From Amyloporia xantha (taxonomy: Eukaryota > Basidiomycota > Agaricomycetes > Polyporales > Adustoporiaceae), in assembly GCA_036971615.1 (NCBI GenBank), contig JAYKKR010000007.1:496001-560000 (forward strand): a DNA stretch of 64,000 nt, given 5' to 3'. The notes beneath the pieces were generated by a model, which did not search any database, had not been told where the DNA came from, and worked only from the letters and a program-made list of their open reading frames with translations. Positions 50,773 through 64,000 of the stretch are shown here, piece after piece; position 1 is the stretch's first letter, and each line of letters starts with the position of its first letter. The translations under genes were made by a program, and so were the position numbers.

Positions 50773-51802
50773 GATGAGTAAAGAACGTAGGAGGTGGGGA
50801 CGAAGGACGGAGGAGCGGCCCTCGGCAAACGACCATTAAAAGGACCACTTGCGAAGCAGCGCGGTTAATGCGCATTTTGCAGGAGCCAAGCCAATGTACG
50901 TGGAGTTCCACGTAAAGCTGCTATACTTCGCGTGCTTCCCAGACACCGTCAGCTCTTCGGTTGAAGCATCCCATTGCAAATGTACGGCCAGAGGCCTTGC
51001 GCTGAGCTCCGTACGCCAGGCCATCGTATAGGCTTAGATATATCTGCTGAAGTTGGCTTGTCCGAGTCGTGGAGGGGTGCCTTGCAATGTCTGATCAGTT
51101 GATTTTGTTGACAAGGTTGCCGATCGACAGGTCTGCCGGCGGCGTCAGAATCATCGCCGTGTGGTTTGAGAAGAGTAATACAAAACGCGTCGGGTTACCG
51201 TAGGACCCGATGTAGTGGAGATAAATGATATATATGCATTGGTTCCCTGATCCGACATCTTTCGAAATGCTCGAGTACTAAGCGGCGTGATAAACTCAAT
51301 GGTATAGATATCCCATACTCTCTTACGGCCGGTAAGTCATACTCGCTGACTGGCCGCGAGTCCAAGCTAGTCTAAGTCGAAGTCGAGCTTAAAGTTTGAC
51401 TCATAAGTACTAGTAAGTCTCGTAACATTTCCCAGGACGAGAACGCCCCGGTCTTCTGTGACGTGTAGCAGGGACGCCAATGCAATGTCTATGGGCCGGC
51501 GGGCCGTTTAAGGCCGCGAAATATCGACGAGAATACCTTCGTTTCCAAGGAGAAGGCAGACGTCGAGAGGAACGTAAGATCTAGATGTGACGGGTAGTGC
51601 CCATTGTGTATCAGCCAAAATATACGAAGCAACTGACATCTATGGGGTGTCCGAACACAGCGAAGTCCAGCCGCGCTTACTGCTGCTAATGGCGTTCAAA
51701 TAGAACTTACTACTTAGCATCCATAGTCTATCGACACGAAACCCGAAACCAATACACAAATACGTCGGTCGATCAACATTAATAAGACGGGACATCGTTG
51801 GC
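50773..51802. other. Intergenic stretch of about 1 kb
   Basis: It holds the promoter of the membrane protein and the 3' end of the PrpD gene. No gene, RNA or clear repeat is seen. Confidence 0.55.
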
Positions 51803-53489
51803 CTAGAGATATGATTTCTGCCGCGATGAGAATCGGTCCATCCAATCCCTGACCTTTACAGCCGCCAGATCCTCCTCCATGAATGCATCCCAGAACGTAG
51901 CTGGATCTCGGAAGACATGTCCCGTCAATTCGACGAACTTGTCTCTCGTACTTGCAATAGTTTCCTCCCGCCATGGGTGACCGATCGGTCGTTCCACCAG
52001 CACCTCGTCAAGAACGGTGCCGTCGTCCATTGTCACAATCAACGCAGTCGCACCCTTACGTTTGCTCGGGCTGTGGTAGTCCTTCGTCATCTGCGGGTCC
52101 TCCTCCATCGTCATCTTCGCGCGCAGCGCATCCACGCGGGGATCCTTCGCCCACTCCGAGTCATCTTCGTAATCCTTCGAGGCCGGCCAGTTCCCCTTCA
52201 GCAGCGTCACCGCGACCATGTAGCGCATGCAGTGATCCCGGTCCGCTGCGTTATGCAGCGGGCCAGACTTGTCGATGATCGTCATGGCTGCCTCCTGGGT
52301 GCGGATGCGGATCGAGCGGATCGCGCTGACGCGGTCCTTGAGCTGCTTGGACAGCGTGAGCGCAGCTTCGACGCCAGCAATTCCATGCCCTTCAGCAGCG
52401 ACGAGTTTGATGAAGTAATTTTCGACGACCATCGTCCCGAAGGGGACAGGTAGCACGAACGGTTTCCCTCCGAAGGAGGTGTCGTAGAAGCCCCACTTGG
52501 GTGACGTGAGCACGGTAGGGAAACCAGGCTGGCCCGACTTCGTCATGAGGACGAGGTGGACGGCTCGCATGCAGGCATCGCCGGCTGCCCAGCCTTTACG
52601 AGGACTATGCATATATTCAGTCAGTTACAATAATTCGGGGAACAATCCGGAGATTCATACCTCGTGTTGGGGGATTGCCTATAGACTCGCAGCGGTTGGC
52701 CGTCGGCAAACGCCTGGCTAACGGCGTCATTGGCTTGCGAGCGCGTCAAGCCCATAAGCTTCGAGATAACAGCTGACGCTGCCACCTTTACAAGGACGAC
52801 GTGGTCTATGCCCACTTTATTGAAGGCGTTCCTAAGCTGCGCAGTTCAAGAATTAGTTCAGACTAGAAACATATCCGTACGAAGTAGAGACACACCTGGA
52901 AGCAGCCTTGAATTTCGTACGCTTTAATGAGCGCCTCTAACACGTCTTTCATCGTGATGCCCTCGTTCCCCTCACGGCTCAGCCAATCGGCCACCGGGAG
53001 AATAGCGCCGATGTTGTCAGAGGGATGTCCCCATTCTGCGCCAGGGAAGGCGTCACTGTGGTCCAAGTATCTAATCAAGGCGCCGAGGTCGAATGATGCT
53101 TTCAAGGGATCGAGGATGTAGGCTGTCCCAGGAAGAGGAAAGCCGTTCGGGACCACCGTTCCTTTGACCACAGGACCGATGAAAGACGAACATGCTGGCA
53201 CGCCTTCTATCGCACAGCCCAGAGAATCCAGCAACGCTACGCGGGCGCGCACCCACGCTTTTGCAGAGTTGATTTCATAGTCGTACACATAGTCCGTGAT
53301 GGACTGGATGACTGCGTCGAAGGGAGGACGGCTGTTGTCGTTGTAAGCCATGGGAAATAAGGCAAAATCGGATTGTGGGGATGATGTCTCCTCACCTGTT
53401 GGTAGAGTAGCAATATTTGTAGAAACGAGAGGCGCCGGGGAGCTCGGAGTGAGACGTGGATATCCGTAGTACCTCAAGCGCATGATCAT
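51803..53489 (-). CDS. MmgE/PrpD family 2-methylcitrate dehydratase
   Basis: Minus-strand exons 52896-53489, 52661-52836 and 51803-52604 give 523 residues from the ATG at 53489, or 477 from the internal ATG at 53351 (MAYNDNSRPPF). The longer start adds a leader (MIMRLRYYGYPRLTPSS) with Arg and Tyr and no acidic residues at first, compatible with a mitochondrial presequence. The PrpD fold is covered end to end: RARVALLDSLGCAIEG, YLDHSDAFPGAEWGHPSDN, NTSPRKGWAAGDA, and VTMDDGTVLDEVLVERPIGHP. In the methylcitrate cycle, the enzyme dehydrates 2-methylcitrate to 2-methyl-cis-aconitate, allowing growth on propionate and on amino acids that yield propionyl-CoA. Some PrpD relatives act on other tricarboxylates, so the exact substrate is inferred. 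Confidence 0.9.
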
Positions 53490-54541
53490 ATTGCGCTGTG
53501 GCTAATTCACCTGCTCGACGTGCTCGGCAGGACGGTGCGAAACCGGAGTCGAGTGCTGCAAATCAGCTGTACGCTCTCCCGCGTCAGTATCAGACCTCAT
53601 TCGCGCCGAGGGATGGGATGCCGTGGCCTGGATCGGCATTCGTCAGACTGTAAACGGACAACGGCGTCAGATCCGTTCATACCATGAGATTGCCGCTACG
53701 TAGGAGTTCGCCATCGGTTCCGACTAACAATCAGCGCAGAGGAGACATCGACCATGAGAAGGCATCCTCGCCCCTTTGCATGATGGTATCTGCCATTCAA
53801 GACATAGTAGTTTCTTCGGTTATTGACTTATTCGGGTCCCCGCCATTCAAGTGTCCGGCAAGTTTGCCGGAGACTTTCAGGTGGTAGTTGACCAGTAGTA
53901 CAAATCGGTCAATCAGCATACTCAGTGACCAATGGCAGTCACTCACCGACAGACTATTACTTGTTCCGGTTTTGTCGGAAAAGGGATGCATTCATTATGC
54001 AGAACTATATCCACTGGTTAGTACGGATGAACGGAATTGACGAATACTACTTTCAGTCGACAATTTGACAAGGTGAGAGCAAGCAGGTTTGAAACCGACT
54101 AATATCACATGTGCCTGCCAGTACTATGTATTAGGGCGATCTCCGAAGAGCGAGGGGCCTAGGCCAGGACAAAACCAATGTGACAACAAAAACATCCAGG
54201 AGAGGCGAACTCATGGCAAAGATCTAAGTGCCTTGCATGCAACTTCCATGACTAGTACAACGTTAACGTTAACGATTTTGCATTCGATCACCCGCAAGCC
54301 GTCACTGCCGTCCGACATATCGGAGCACTTTCAATCGGCAAGCGCTAGGTATCAGTATGATAGATAATTCATTCGAGGGCATGCTACACGAGCGATTCGG
54401 ACATCTGCAACTCTACAACATTTCTTCAGTTCACCGCGAGGCTGTAGGTCGTCCGACAAGTGGTTATACACAACAAAGCGGTAGGATGCCGATCGTGGCC
54501 TAAGTAGAATAAGAAAAGTCTGACCTCGCGTGATGACCACA
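53490..54541. other. Intergenic stretch of about 1 kb
   Basis: It lies between the PrpD start and the cofilin stop, both on the minus strand. It contains a small ACGTTAACGTTAACG repeat near 54259. No gene is seen. Confidence 0.55.
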
Positions 54542-55174
54542 CTAGGCCCCTCGGGAGACCTTGTCAAGCACTGAAAGACAACCACCGATTTAGTGAGGAC
54601 TGATCTCGACTTGAGGGGGTATGAAGACCGGGCAAGCGAACGTACCACTCTCGTATGCAACCTCGCTGTAGTCAGTCCCCTGGATTTCTGCTGCGATTCC
54701 AACCAGGGAACGTCGAAGGGCATCCTTGGACGAAGCGAACAACATCTTCTGCTTGATCTTCGAGTCATCGGGTGACCTGACAACGCAATACGCCAATCCG
54801 TTCAAAACACGGTCACATCTATGATAGAACAGTACTCACCAGGAGTAGAACGTAATCTTGTTCCTCTTTCCCGCACCTTCCTTCTCGAACTCGAAGTCAT
54901 ATACCGCCCATCTGGGCTCCTTCTCCGGCAGGTCCGCGAGGAACTCGTCGTAGTCCGTGGACGCGGACTCTTTCTCGACGATAATTTCTGTGTAGTCAGG
55001 GCTCAACGTGAAGATGATGTATTTTATCTTCCTGCCCAGCTTGAGCTTCTGGAATGCAGAGAGGCAATCCGGGTTCAAGCCGACACCGGACTGGGAGGCC
55101 TGTGGTGCAGGACGCGATCGGCATGATTGAGCGAGCGCGAACGCGTCTGGTCATCAGCGCACTCAACGCACCAT
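54542..55174 (-). CDS. COF1: Cofilin/ADF, actin-severing protein
   Basis: Minus-strand exons 55172-55174 (the ATG alone), 54840-55099, 54646-54776 and 54542-54570 give 140 residues, the usual cofilin length. The N-terminus [14 protein letters not shown] carries the family's regulated Ser region. [18 protein letters not shown] [28 protein letters not shown] and the actin-binding long helix [19 protein letters not shown] are nearly invariant in fungi. The end [14 protein letters not shown] is typical. Cofilin severs and depolymerises actin filaments and is essential in yeasts. A first intron directly after the start codon, which leaves a 3-base coding exon, is common for fungal cofilin genes. 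The alpha-actinin gene ends 433 bases upstream on the same strand. Confidence 0.95.
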
Positions 55175-55607
55175 CGTTATATGTTATGCTAATACGTGAA
55201 AGGAGAAATAGGGAGTCTGGTTGGGAGATGAGGTAGTGAAGCTGTGAGTTTCAGTGCTGAAGCGTATATGTATCGCGATGCGGCGATGAGCCCGGCGATT
55301 GCCACTCAGATTGGCCGAAATTGGAGGGCTGCTGCTCCCTCCTTGGACCTTCCCTTGCTTGATCGTCGCTGCTTGCTACGCACTGCGCGCACAGTCGTCG
55401 TGCTCCCCTCTGCCATGCAATAGCTGTGCAGTGCGCTGCAGGAGTGCTGGAGCTTGGCACGAACATTGTCGATGACAGGGCCAGATCTCGGTTATATGTA
55501 CGATCTATGCAATCATCAGGTACTCAGGAGATCTAGAAAGTAATTACTCGTATGTGCAACACAATACATCAGACATCAGAATAGTGTCGCAGATTGTAGA
55601 CAAGATA
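55175..55607 (-). promoter_or_regulatory. Cofilin promoter / alpha-actinin 3' region
   Basis: 433 bases separate the alpha-actinin stop codon from the cofilin ATG on the same strand. The stretch must hold the end of one transcript and the promoter of the next. No TATA box stands out. Confidence 0.45.
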
Positions 55608-58503
<2,896 letters not shown>

Positions 58504-58740
58504 GAATAAAATGTGGTTCAGAAATAAAAGCTTTGCGCCAGATTATCGACGCTAGAATTTGAGCAGTCAAGGAGAAAGACTTGAGCTTGTAGACGACCTC
58601 CCGCCGCGCGCTTGCCACACAGAACGCGACCTGAGCGCGTCATTCAAACTCCGAAACGCGTCCACCTTCTCCCCGTACAGACTGGCCGTGCTCTGTCTCT
58701 CTTTCCTTCCTACTGCTACCATCACGAGCAGAAAAAGATC
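58504..58740. promoter_or_regulatory. Divergent promoter of alpha-actinin and POB3
   Basis: Only 237 bases separate the two start codons, which point away from each other, so the promoters must overlap or share elements. Confidence 0.5.
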
Positions 58741-60990
58741 ATGACCACCCAATTTGACCGTATCTATCATGGGCTCTCTCCGGAGATCGGCAGTATGTCT
58801 TAAACCTGTTCCCCGACGCTGCAAGCCTATCCTGATTTGTCATTCCAGAATTCCGTATCGCAGCCAGCGGGATGGCATGGAAGCGCGAGGACAGCGAGGA
58901 AATGGTCGCAATGGCTTCTGGCGACATCAAGTGGGCGCAATGGATGAGGGTTGCGCGCAATTACCAGCTTAGGGTCGGCCTTAAGGACAGGTCAAGGGAG
59001 ATTTTTGATGGATTCTCGCGGGAGGTGCGTCTTCAAGACTGATTTATACGGCATACTACGCTGCTTTTGCTGAAAACATGAATGTGAAGGATCATGATAA
59101 ACTCGCTCAGCTGCTGAAGCAACACTTCAGTGTGGCACTCGAGACGAAAGAAGCATCTTTCAAAGGTTGGAATTGGGGCGTAACAGACTTCCAAGGTGAG
59201 CCAGAGATCAGACGAGAAGAAAACAAACGAACGATCTCATTATAACCAGGCCAGGATCTTGCCTTCCTTGTGTCAAATAAGACCGCCTTCGAGCTTCCCC
59301 TCACAAATGTGGCCAACTCCAACATTGCCGGACGTACCGAAGTATCTCTGGAGTTTGCCACGCCTTCCGGTAGCAAGAAGCCTTCACGAAATGCGCCAGA
59401 TGAAATGGTCGAGATCCGCTTCTATGTCCCTGGGACAGCCACTCGCGACCGCGGATCCGACGCTGGTTCACAAAAGTCAGACGACGAAGATGAAGAGATT
59501 AGCGCCGCGCAGGCATTCCATGACTCTGTGAAGGAGAAAGCAGAGATCGGCCAAGTTGCAGGCGACATTATTCTGAGCTTCGAGGAAGTGCTCGTGCTTA
59601 CTCCCCGAGGTCGGTATGATGTGGATATGTTTCCTGATTTCTTGCGGTTGCGCGGGAAAACATATGACTACAAGATTGTATATAACAGCATCTCGAGGTT
59701 GTTCTTGCTGCCAAAAGATGACCAGCACGTCCTATTTATTGTGTGTATCCAACTTTTGCGTGCAGTTTGCGTATACTGAATTGTGTCGGTGCAGCTCGGC
59801 CTGAGTACACCTATACGACAAGGCCAGACGCGCTATCAATATCTTGTCATGCAATTCAGCCGGGAGGAGGAAATCACGGCTGAGTTGAACATGTCAGAGT
59901 GAGTATCCATACTACAGTGATTGTCCTTCAGCTGACTGAGCAAATCATCCAGAGAGGAAGTTGCGAAGTATGATAGATTGAAGAAGAACTATGAAGACCC
60001 GACCTTCGAGGTCGTATCTGGTGTCTTTCGGGCACTGTCTGGCAAGAAAATCATTGGAGCAGGCAGCTTTCAAAGGTAGGCCGCTATCTTTCACTTCTCA
60101 GACCCTTGATTGATCTTGCTCTCAGCCACGATGGTCACCCGGGAATCAAAGCAAACCTGAAAGCCGTGCAGGGCGACCTGTTCATGCTTGAAAAATATAT
60201 CTTTTTCGTCTCCAAGCAGCCGACGCTTATCGAGCTCTCGGATATTCATCAGGTCGTGTTCTCACGTCTCGGGGCAGGTCTCGGCGCAACCGCCGCGCGC
60301 ACATTCGACTTGAAGATTGTAACGAAGAGCGGACCGGAGTACACGTTCACGTCAATCAACAAGGAGGAGCACGAGGGCACGGAGGCGTATCTCAAGGAGA
60401 AGAAGGTGAAGGTGAAGAACGAGATGATGGAGGGCGAGCTGATTCTGGGCGCCGACCTTGATGAGGATGAGGAGATGCAGAGTGTCGCGAGTAGTGGTGA
60501 GGAGGTCCCGAAACCGAGAATAGGAGGCGATGATGATGACAGTGAAGAGGGTAAGCTCATTTCTGTGAGGTTTGGCTTGTAGATGCTAACAGGCCTGCGT
60601 TTAGACGAGGATTTCCAGGCATCAGAATCCGACGCAGGGTCTCCGACGGATAGTGATACGTCTGACGAGGGCGGCCAGACGGCCTCAGATGCGAGCGGTG
60701 ACCGTGAGCTCACAAAAGCCGCGAAGGGCAAGGGTAAGGCTCCTAAGAAGAAAGCACCTGCCAAGAAGGCAAAGGCACAGGAGAGCGATGCCGAGGATGA
60801 TGGTGATGACAAGCCTAAGAAGGCTGCTCCCAGGCCGAAGCCGAAGCCAAAGAAAAAGGAAGACAATGGCGATGCCATGGACGTGGATGAGGAACGACCA
60901 AAGCCCAAGCCCAAGCCCAAGCCGAAACCAACGGCTAAAGAAGGAGAGGAGGGACCAGCAAAGAAGAAGCTGAAGAAGTCCTCCGACTGA
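58741..60990 (+). CDS. POB3: POB3/SSRP1, FACT histone chaperone subunit
   Basis: Exons 58741-58792, 58849-59024, 59090-59195, 59250-59740, 59795-59898, 59953-60075, 60126-60550 and 60605-60990 give 620 residues. The order is that of POB3: N-terminal dimerisation domain binding Spt16 (about 1-110), structured middle domain with tandem PH folds (about 215-460; [46 protein letters not shown]), then an acidic stretch and a Lys/Pro/Ala-rich tail ([19 protein letters not shown]). There is no HMG box, as in yeast Pob3. FACT loosens and rebuilds nucleosomes during transcription and replication in the nucleus. The second intron ends AAG. The gene diverges from alpha-actinin and converges with the next gene. 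Confidence 0.95.
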
Positions 60991-61247
60991 GTTATCTTGC
61001 GACCGTTTGTTATCTTTGGACATTCCTTACTTGCTCAGTGCTCCGCTCACGCTACTAGTTTTTTAGTGTCTACGAAATGTATTCGTTGTCCTCATCCTGC
61101 TATCGCAATACAGAAAAGTAATACAAGGAACGTGATAGTGTGTTTCATGAACGAGAGGATAAATATCTACAAGGAAAGACTGGCGGGTGGCTGTACAATA
61201 TGATCTATGAAAACAGAAGCCAATATGGATAGAGAAAAATGAATGTA

Positions 61248-64000
61248 CTAGATGCGACGCTTGGCTAGCAGGGAACCAGGCTCAAATCCAACAGTGGAAA
61301 CAACCGGAACGTCTGCCTTCTGAGCACCAACTGCGATGAGCGGTTGTGCAGGGCGTTGACCTGCGCGTGTAGTCCCCGCCCGCCCCAAGCCGCCAGTCGT
61401 CGACGAAATCACGTTTCGTTCCTGGTGGAGAACATAAGACTATTGACATAAAAGTCAGCCCAATACATGGTGAAAAATTCGAATAGGTTGACGTACACGA
61501 GCGAGGAGGATCTTCTCCAGCCAATTCATGCCTTCACCTTCACCACTCGCAAAAACATGAACGTAGTCCGCAGTGTTCTCGAAGAACGTAAGGCTATCGG
61601 TAGACTTTACCGCGAAGACATATGGCTTTGGCGCCTTGTGAGGACGTGTAACGTAGTATGCGTCGAAGTTGTTGAGCGAACATAGGAAGACGGAGTCCTT
61701 GGCCTGTTGCACAACAATTCAGTCAATCTGCAGAATGGAACATGCAGCGTACGTACACCATCCCGTTTAGACAGCCACAAGCTGTGCTCTCTCAGCTCCA
61801 TCCAACGCTTCTGCCACTTGCCACGCTTGTACTCATGTTGGACATAGCCACTGCAAACAGGGGAACTACGTGGAATCGCCTACAGCGACAATATAATCAG
61901 GACAAGAATCGGTGTCTATTCATGGAACATTGCTTACAGAACGAGAAAGCAACGGTGCTAGTAGCGTCTTTTTGATCACCAACAAGTTGACAATCTTGTC
62001 GGTGTTCCAGGAGCCACAGACATCGGACAACAGCTCAAAGCTTCTGACTGGTCGCTCTGCAAAAGAAAGAATGAGATGGTGCTAACGGACAGTCAAAATG
62101 CGAATTACCCATTCCGAAGTCCTGAGCAACCTCCCAAAGCATCCAGCCTCCACCAGGCGCGCCTTCCGTCAGGGCACCTTGGCTATCCACAATTTGCAAG
62201 ACCTCGCCCGCATTTGTCGATGGGCCAATTTCCACGATGACATACTTCTGCATGGTACCAACGAAAATTCGCTGCTGCCACAATGTCTTGGACTGAGTGG
62301 ATGCCTGTGACGCAGAGGAGATGGGCGCAAACGGTGACACCACTGCGTGAGAGGGTGCGGACACGACATCAGCAGTAACGACCGATGGTTTCCGCCCCCG
62401 TCCACGGAGCGCAACAGAAATGCTCTCACGCTCCAGGGAAGGACGGCCTGCTTCGCGATCAACACTGGGTCGACGTGATGAGGGCTTCGTAGACTTCGCC
62501 CGCTCCAGAGCACGATGTTCTTCAGGAAGCTTCGGCGAAAGAGGGAGACTAGCAGTGGGAGGAGCAGAGATGACACCAGCCTGGAAAGCATGCTCCTTAG
62601 AGACGGTCGCACTCCTACCTAGGCTACCTACACTCAAAGGGAGTGGAGGTCCTCGGCTGGCATCGGCAGGTCCAACACTGGGTCGGTGAAAGGAGCGCAT
62701 AGGGCGTAAAGCCCTGCCACGGCCGTCGTCCCTCTCGGGTGCATCCTTCGCCGCTCGTGAGGGGCGTCTGAATAGCGATGTGGCACGTCCCACTTCTTTC
62801 GAGTCCTGACCCCTGGTGACGCTAGTGTCCCGCGATGGCGGTCTCGTCGATGCTCTTGGAAGTTTGGCATTGCTAAGGTCAAGAGATGGCCGCTGAGTCC
62901 GGCTGATGGCAGCAGGGAGCCCACCACTTGTCTGCACATTCAGCAGCTTCTTCGTGAGGTCCCCAATTGAGATCGGATTCGTCAAATTCCCGGGGAGGGT
63001 CTTGGTACGTGATCGCCCGACCGGCTTCGATGGAGAGGCGACGTCCGCCTGCTGCTGGCTGCGCGTAGTCGTGCCAGACAATGTTCTGAGACCAGCGTTC
63101 TCCGCGGCCGCAGCGGCAGCTCTTGCCTTGGCAGAAGCAGACCGCGCAATCGCCTCGTTCCGATCATTAGGGGACCGCGGCCGCAAGGTGCGGTCGTCCG
63201 CACGGAGTGTCCTCTCCCGCCGGCGCTGGTCAATTTCATTGCGGACCTGTCGACGGATCGTGCGCTGCGCGTTCAAAGCAGTGGGGATCTGCTGCGCGAG
63301 GGGCACGTCGTCATCCAGCGAGCCGGTCGAGTGTGTGGCATGTGTGGGCGGGGTGGCAAAGTCACCTTCGTCCGTGCTGTCTTCCTCCTCCTCCGAAGTA
63401 TCGGACTCAGACGATGCGGAGACGACGGGGCGTCCGGAGGGCCGACGGTTCCAATCGTCGCCGCCTCCGTTCCCTCTTCCTCCGCCACCTGAGCCGCCAT
63501 GGCCACCACTTCGGCTGCCAGACCCATTGCCGCCCGCCGAGCTGTTCGCGCGGCCACTGTAACCGCCACCATATCCTGACCCAGTCGAGCGGCCATTCGT
63601 AGTAGCAGCACGCCGCACGCCATCATCACCACCATCCATCGGCTCGTCCGCAACATCTGCGTCCGACCCAGAAAAGCAGTACGACGAGCGCGGGCTGCCG
63701 TTGACGACGCCGAAGGGCGCCGCGCCAGGGGACGGCAACGCGCCGTATGCCGAGAGCGGCGGCGTATGAGCACGTGACGGCCATGGGATGCCGAATGCGG
63801 AAAATCGCGCGGAGGTGTTGTCCAGCAGAAAGCTTTCGTGCTGATCTTCCTCGCCTACGCTGCATTCGTCGCCATAGTCCGTCGATGCGGTGGAGCTCGA
63901 GCGCGAGTGCCCGCTGCTGCTCGTGCTTGTGCTCAAGGAAAATTCAGACGTGGACGAGTCGGGCGAGAGCGGGAGTTCCAGCTCGTCTGCGGCGCGGTGC
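61248..64000 (-). CDS. Ras-association and PH domain protein, 5' end beyond the window
   Basis: Minus-strand exons 62109-64000 (open to the edge), 61938-62056, 61757-61879, 61497-61703 and 61248-61439; 843 residues visible. The first about 550 residues are low-complexity, rich in Ser, Arg, Gly and Pro with an acidic DTSEEEEDSTDEGD patch, probably disordered. Then follow a Ras-association domain (KYVIVEIGPSTNAGEVLQIV, GGWMLWEVAQDFGMERPV, LLVIKKT) and a PH domain (SGYVQHEYKRGKWQKRWMELREHSLWLSKRD, FVFAVKSTDSL-like YVFAVKSTDSL). The pairing is that of MRL-type adaptors (RIAM, lamellipodin), which connect Ras-family GTPases at the membrane to actin, and of fungal relatives. The tail is Gly/Arg-rich and ends AKRRI. 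The start codon is not in the window. Confidence 0.88.

Noticed and set aside
51301..51420. Possible repeat cluster of AAGTC/GAGTC words
   Set aside because: Words are too short and irregular to call a repeat array.
62906..63562. 218-codon open frame on the plus strand
   Set aside because: It is antisense to the Ser/Arg-rich part of the RA/PH gene and shows only low-complexity composition.

Overview
The window looks like nuclear DNA of a filamentous basidiomycete, most likely an Agaricomycete (a wood- or litter-decay mushroom; that narrower placement is inference). The evidence is many short introns (about 45-85 bases), spliced single-copy eukaryotic genes (FACT subunit POB3, alpha-actinin, cofilin, VDAC, COX20), a basidiomycete-type Cre1 repressor, a fungal F-box protein, and an intron-containing tRNA-Lys with Pol III signals. 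Exon coordinates were assembled by hand from conserved protein blocks plus GT/GC-AG borders. They are well constrained where a family is recognised.

Layout. 1-193: C-terminal end of an unidentified gene. 1603-2700: single-exon gene with a fungal domain of unknown function. 2701-9225: about 6.5 kb with no supportable gene. 9226-13151: cre1 with a 1.2 kb pyrimidine-rich upstream stretch that contains no ATG. 13.6-14.3 kb: a DNA-transposon-like element with terminal inverted repeats. 15.3-16.5 kb: MYND zinc-finger gene, frame broken. 17.7-19.9 kb: secreted glucoamylase (GH15 plus CBM20). 20.8-23.1 kb: membrane nucleotide pyrophosphatase/phosphodiesterase. 23.4-24.4 kb: SYLF lipid-binding protein. 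24.4-27.9 kb: gene-free, with a small inverted-repeat element. 27.9-29.6 kb: aquaglyceroporin. 30.6-31.9 kb: F-box protein. 32.3-32.9 kb: COX20. 33.1-33.7 kb: Cdc25/rhodanese-type phosphatase. 34.3-35.5 kb: VDAC. 36.4-38.2 kb: MFS transporter. 40.9-42.4 kb: citrate synthase with a peroxisomal C-terminus. 42.8 kb: tRNA-Lys(CUU). 43.3-44.1 kb: dienelactone hydrolase. 45.2-47.3 kb: flavin amine/L-amino-acid oxidase. 49.4-50.8 kb: fungal multi-pass membrane protein. 51.8-53.5 kb: PrpD-type 2-methylcitrate dehydratase. 54.5-55.2 kb: cofilin. 55.6-58.5 kb: alpha-actinin. 58.7-61.0 kb: POB3. 61.2-64.0 kb: RA/PH-domain protein that runs off the right edge.

Functional links. A carbon-catabolite repressor lies 4.6 kb upstream of a glucoamylase, a classic Cre1-repressed gene type. 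Citrate synthase, amino-acid oxidase and methylcitrate dehydratase lie within 13 kb and could touch the same carbon and propionyl-CoA metabolism, but nothing shows they are co-regulated. Alpha-actinin and cofilin, both actin-binding, are head to tail, and alpha-actinin shares a 237-base divergent promoter with POB3.

Most notable: three and possibly four conserved genes (MYND, citrate synthase, alpha-actinin, perhaps the phosphodiesterase) each carry one extra base that breaks the frame, always with the same sign. This is either assembly error or real decay. Other points are the ATG-free cre1 leader, two inverted-repeat elements, a 31-bp repeat found twice, micro-exons down to 3 and 10 bases, and frequent AAG 3' splice sites. 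I did not find a convincing new multi-gene system.
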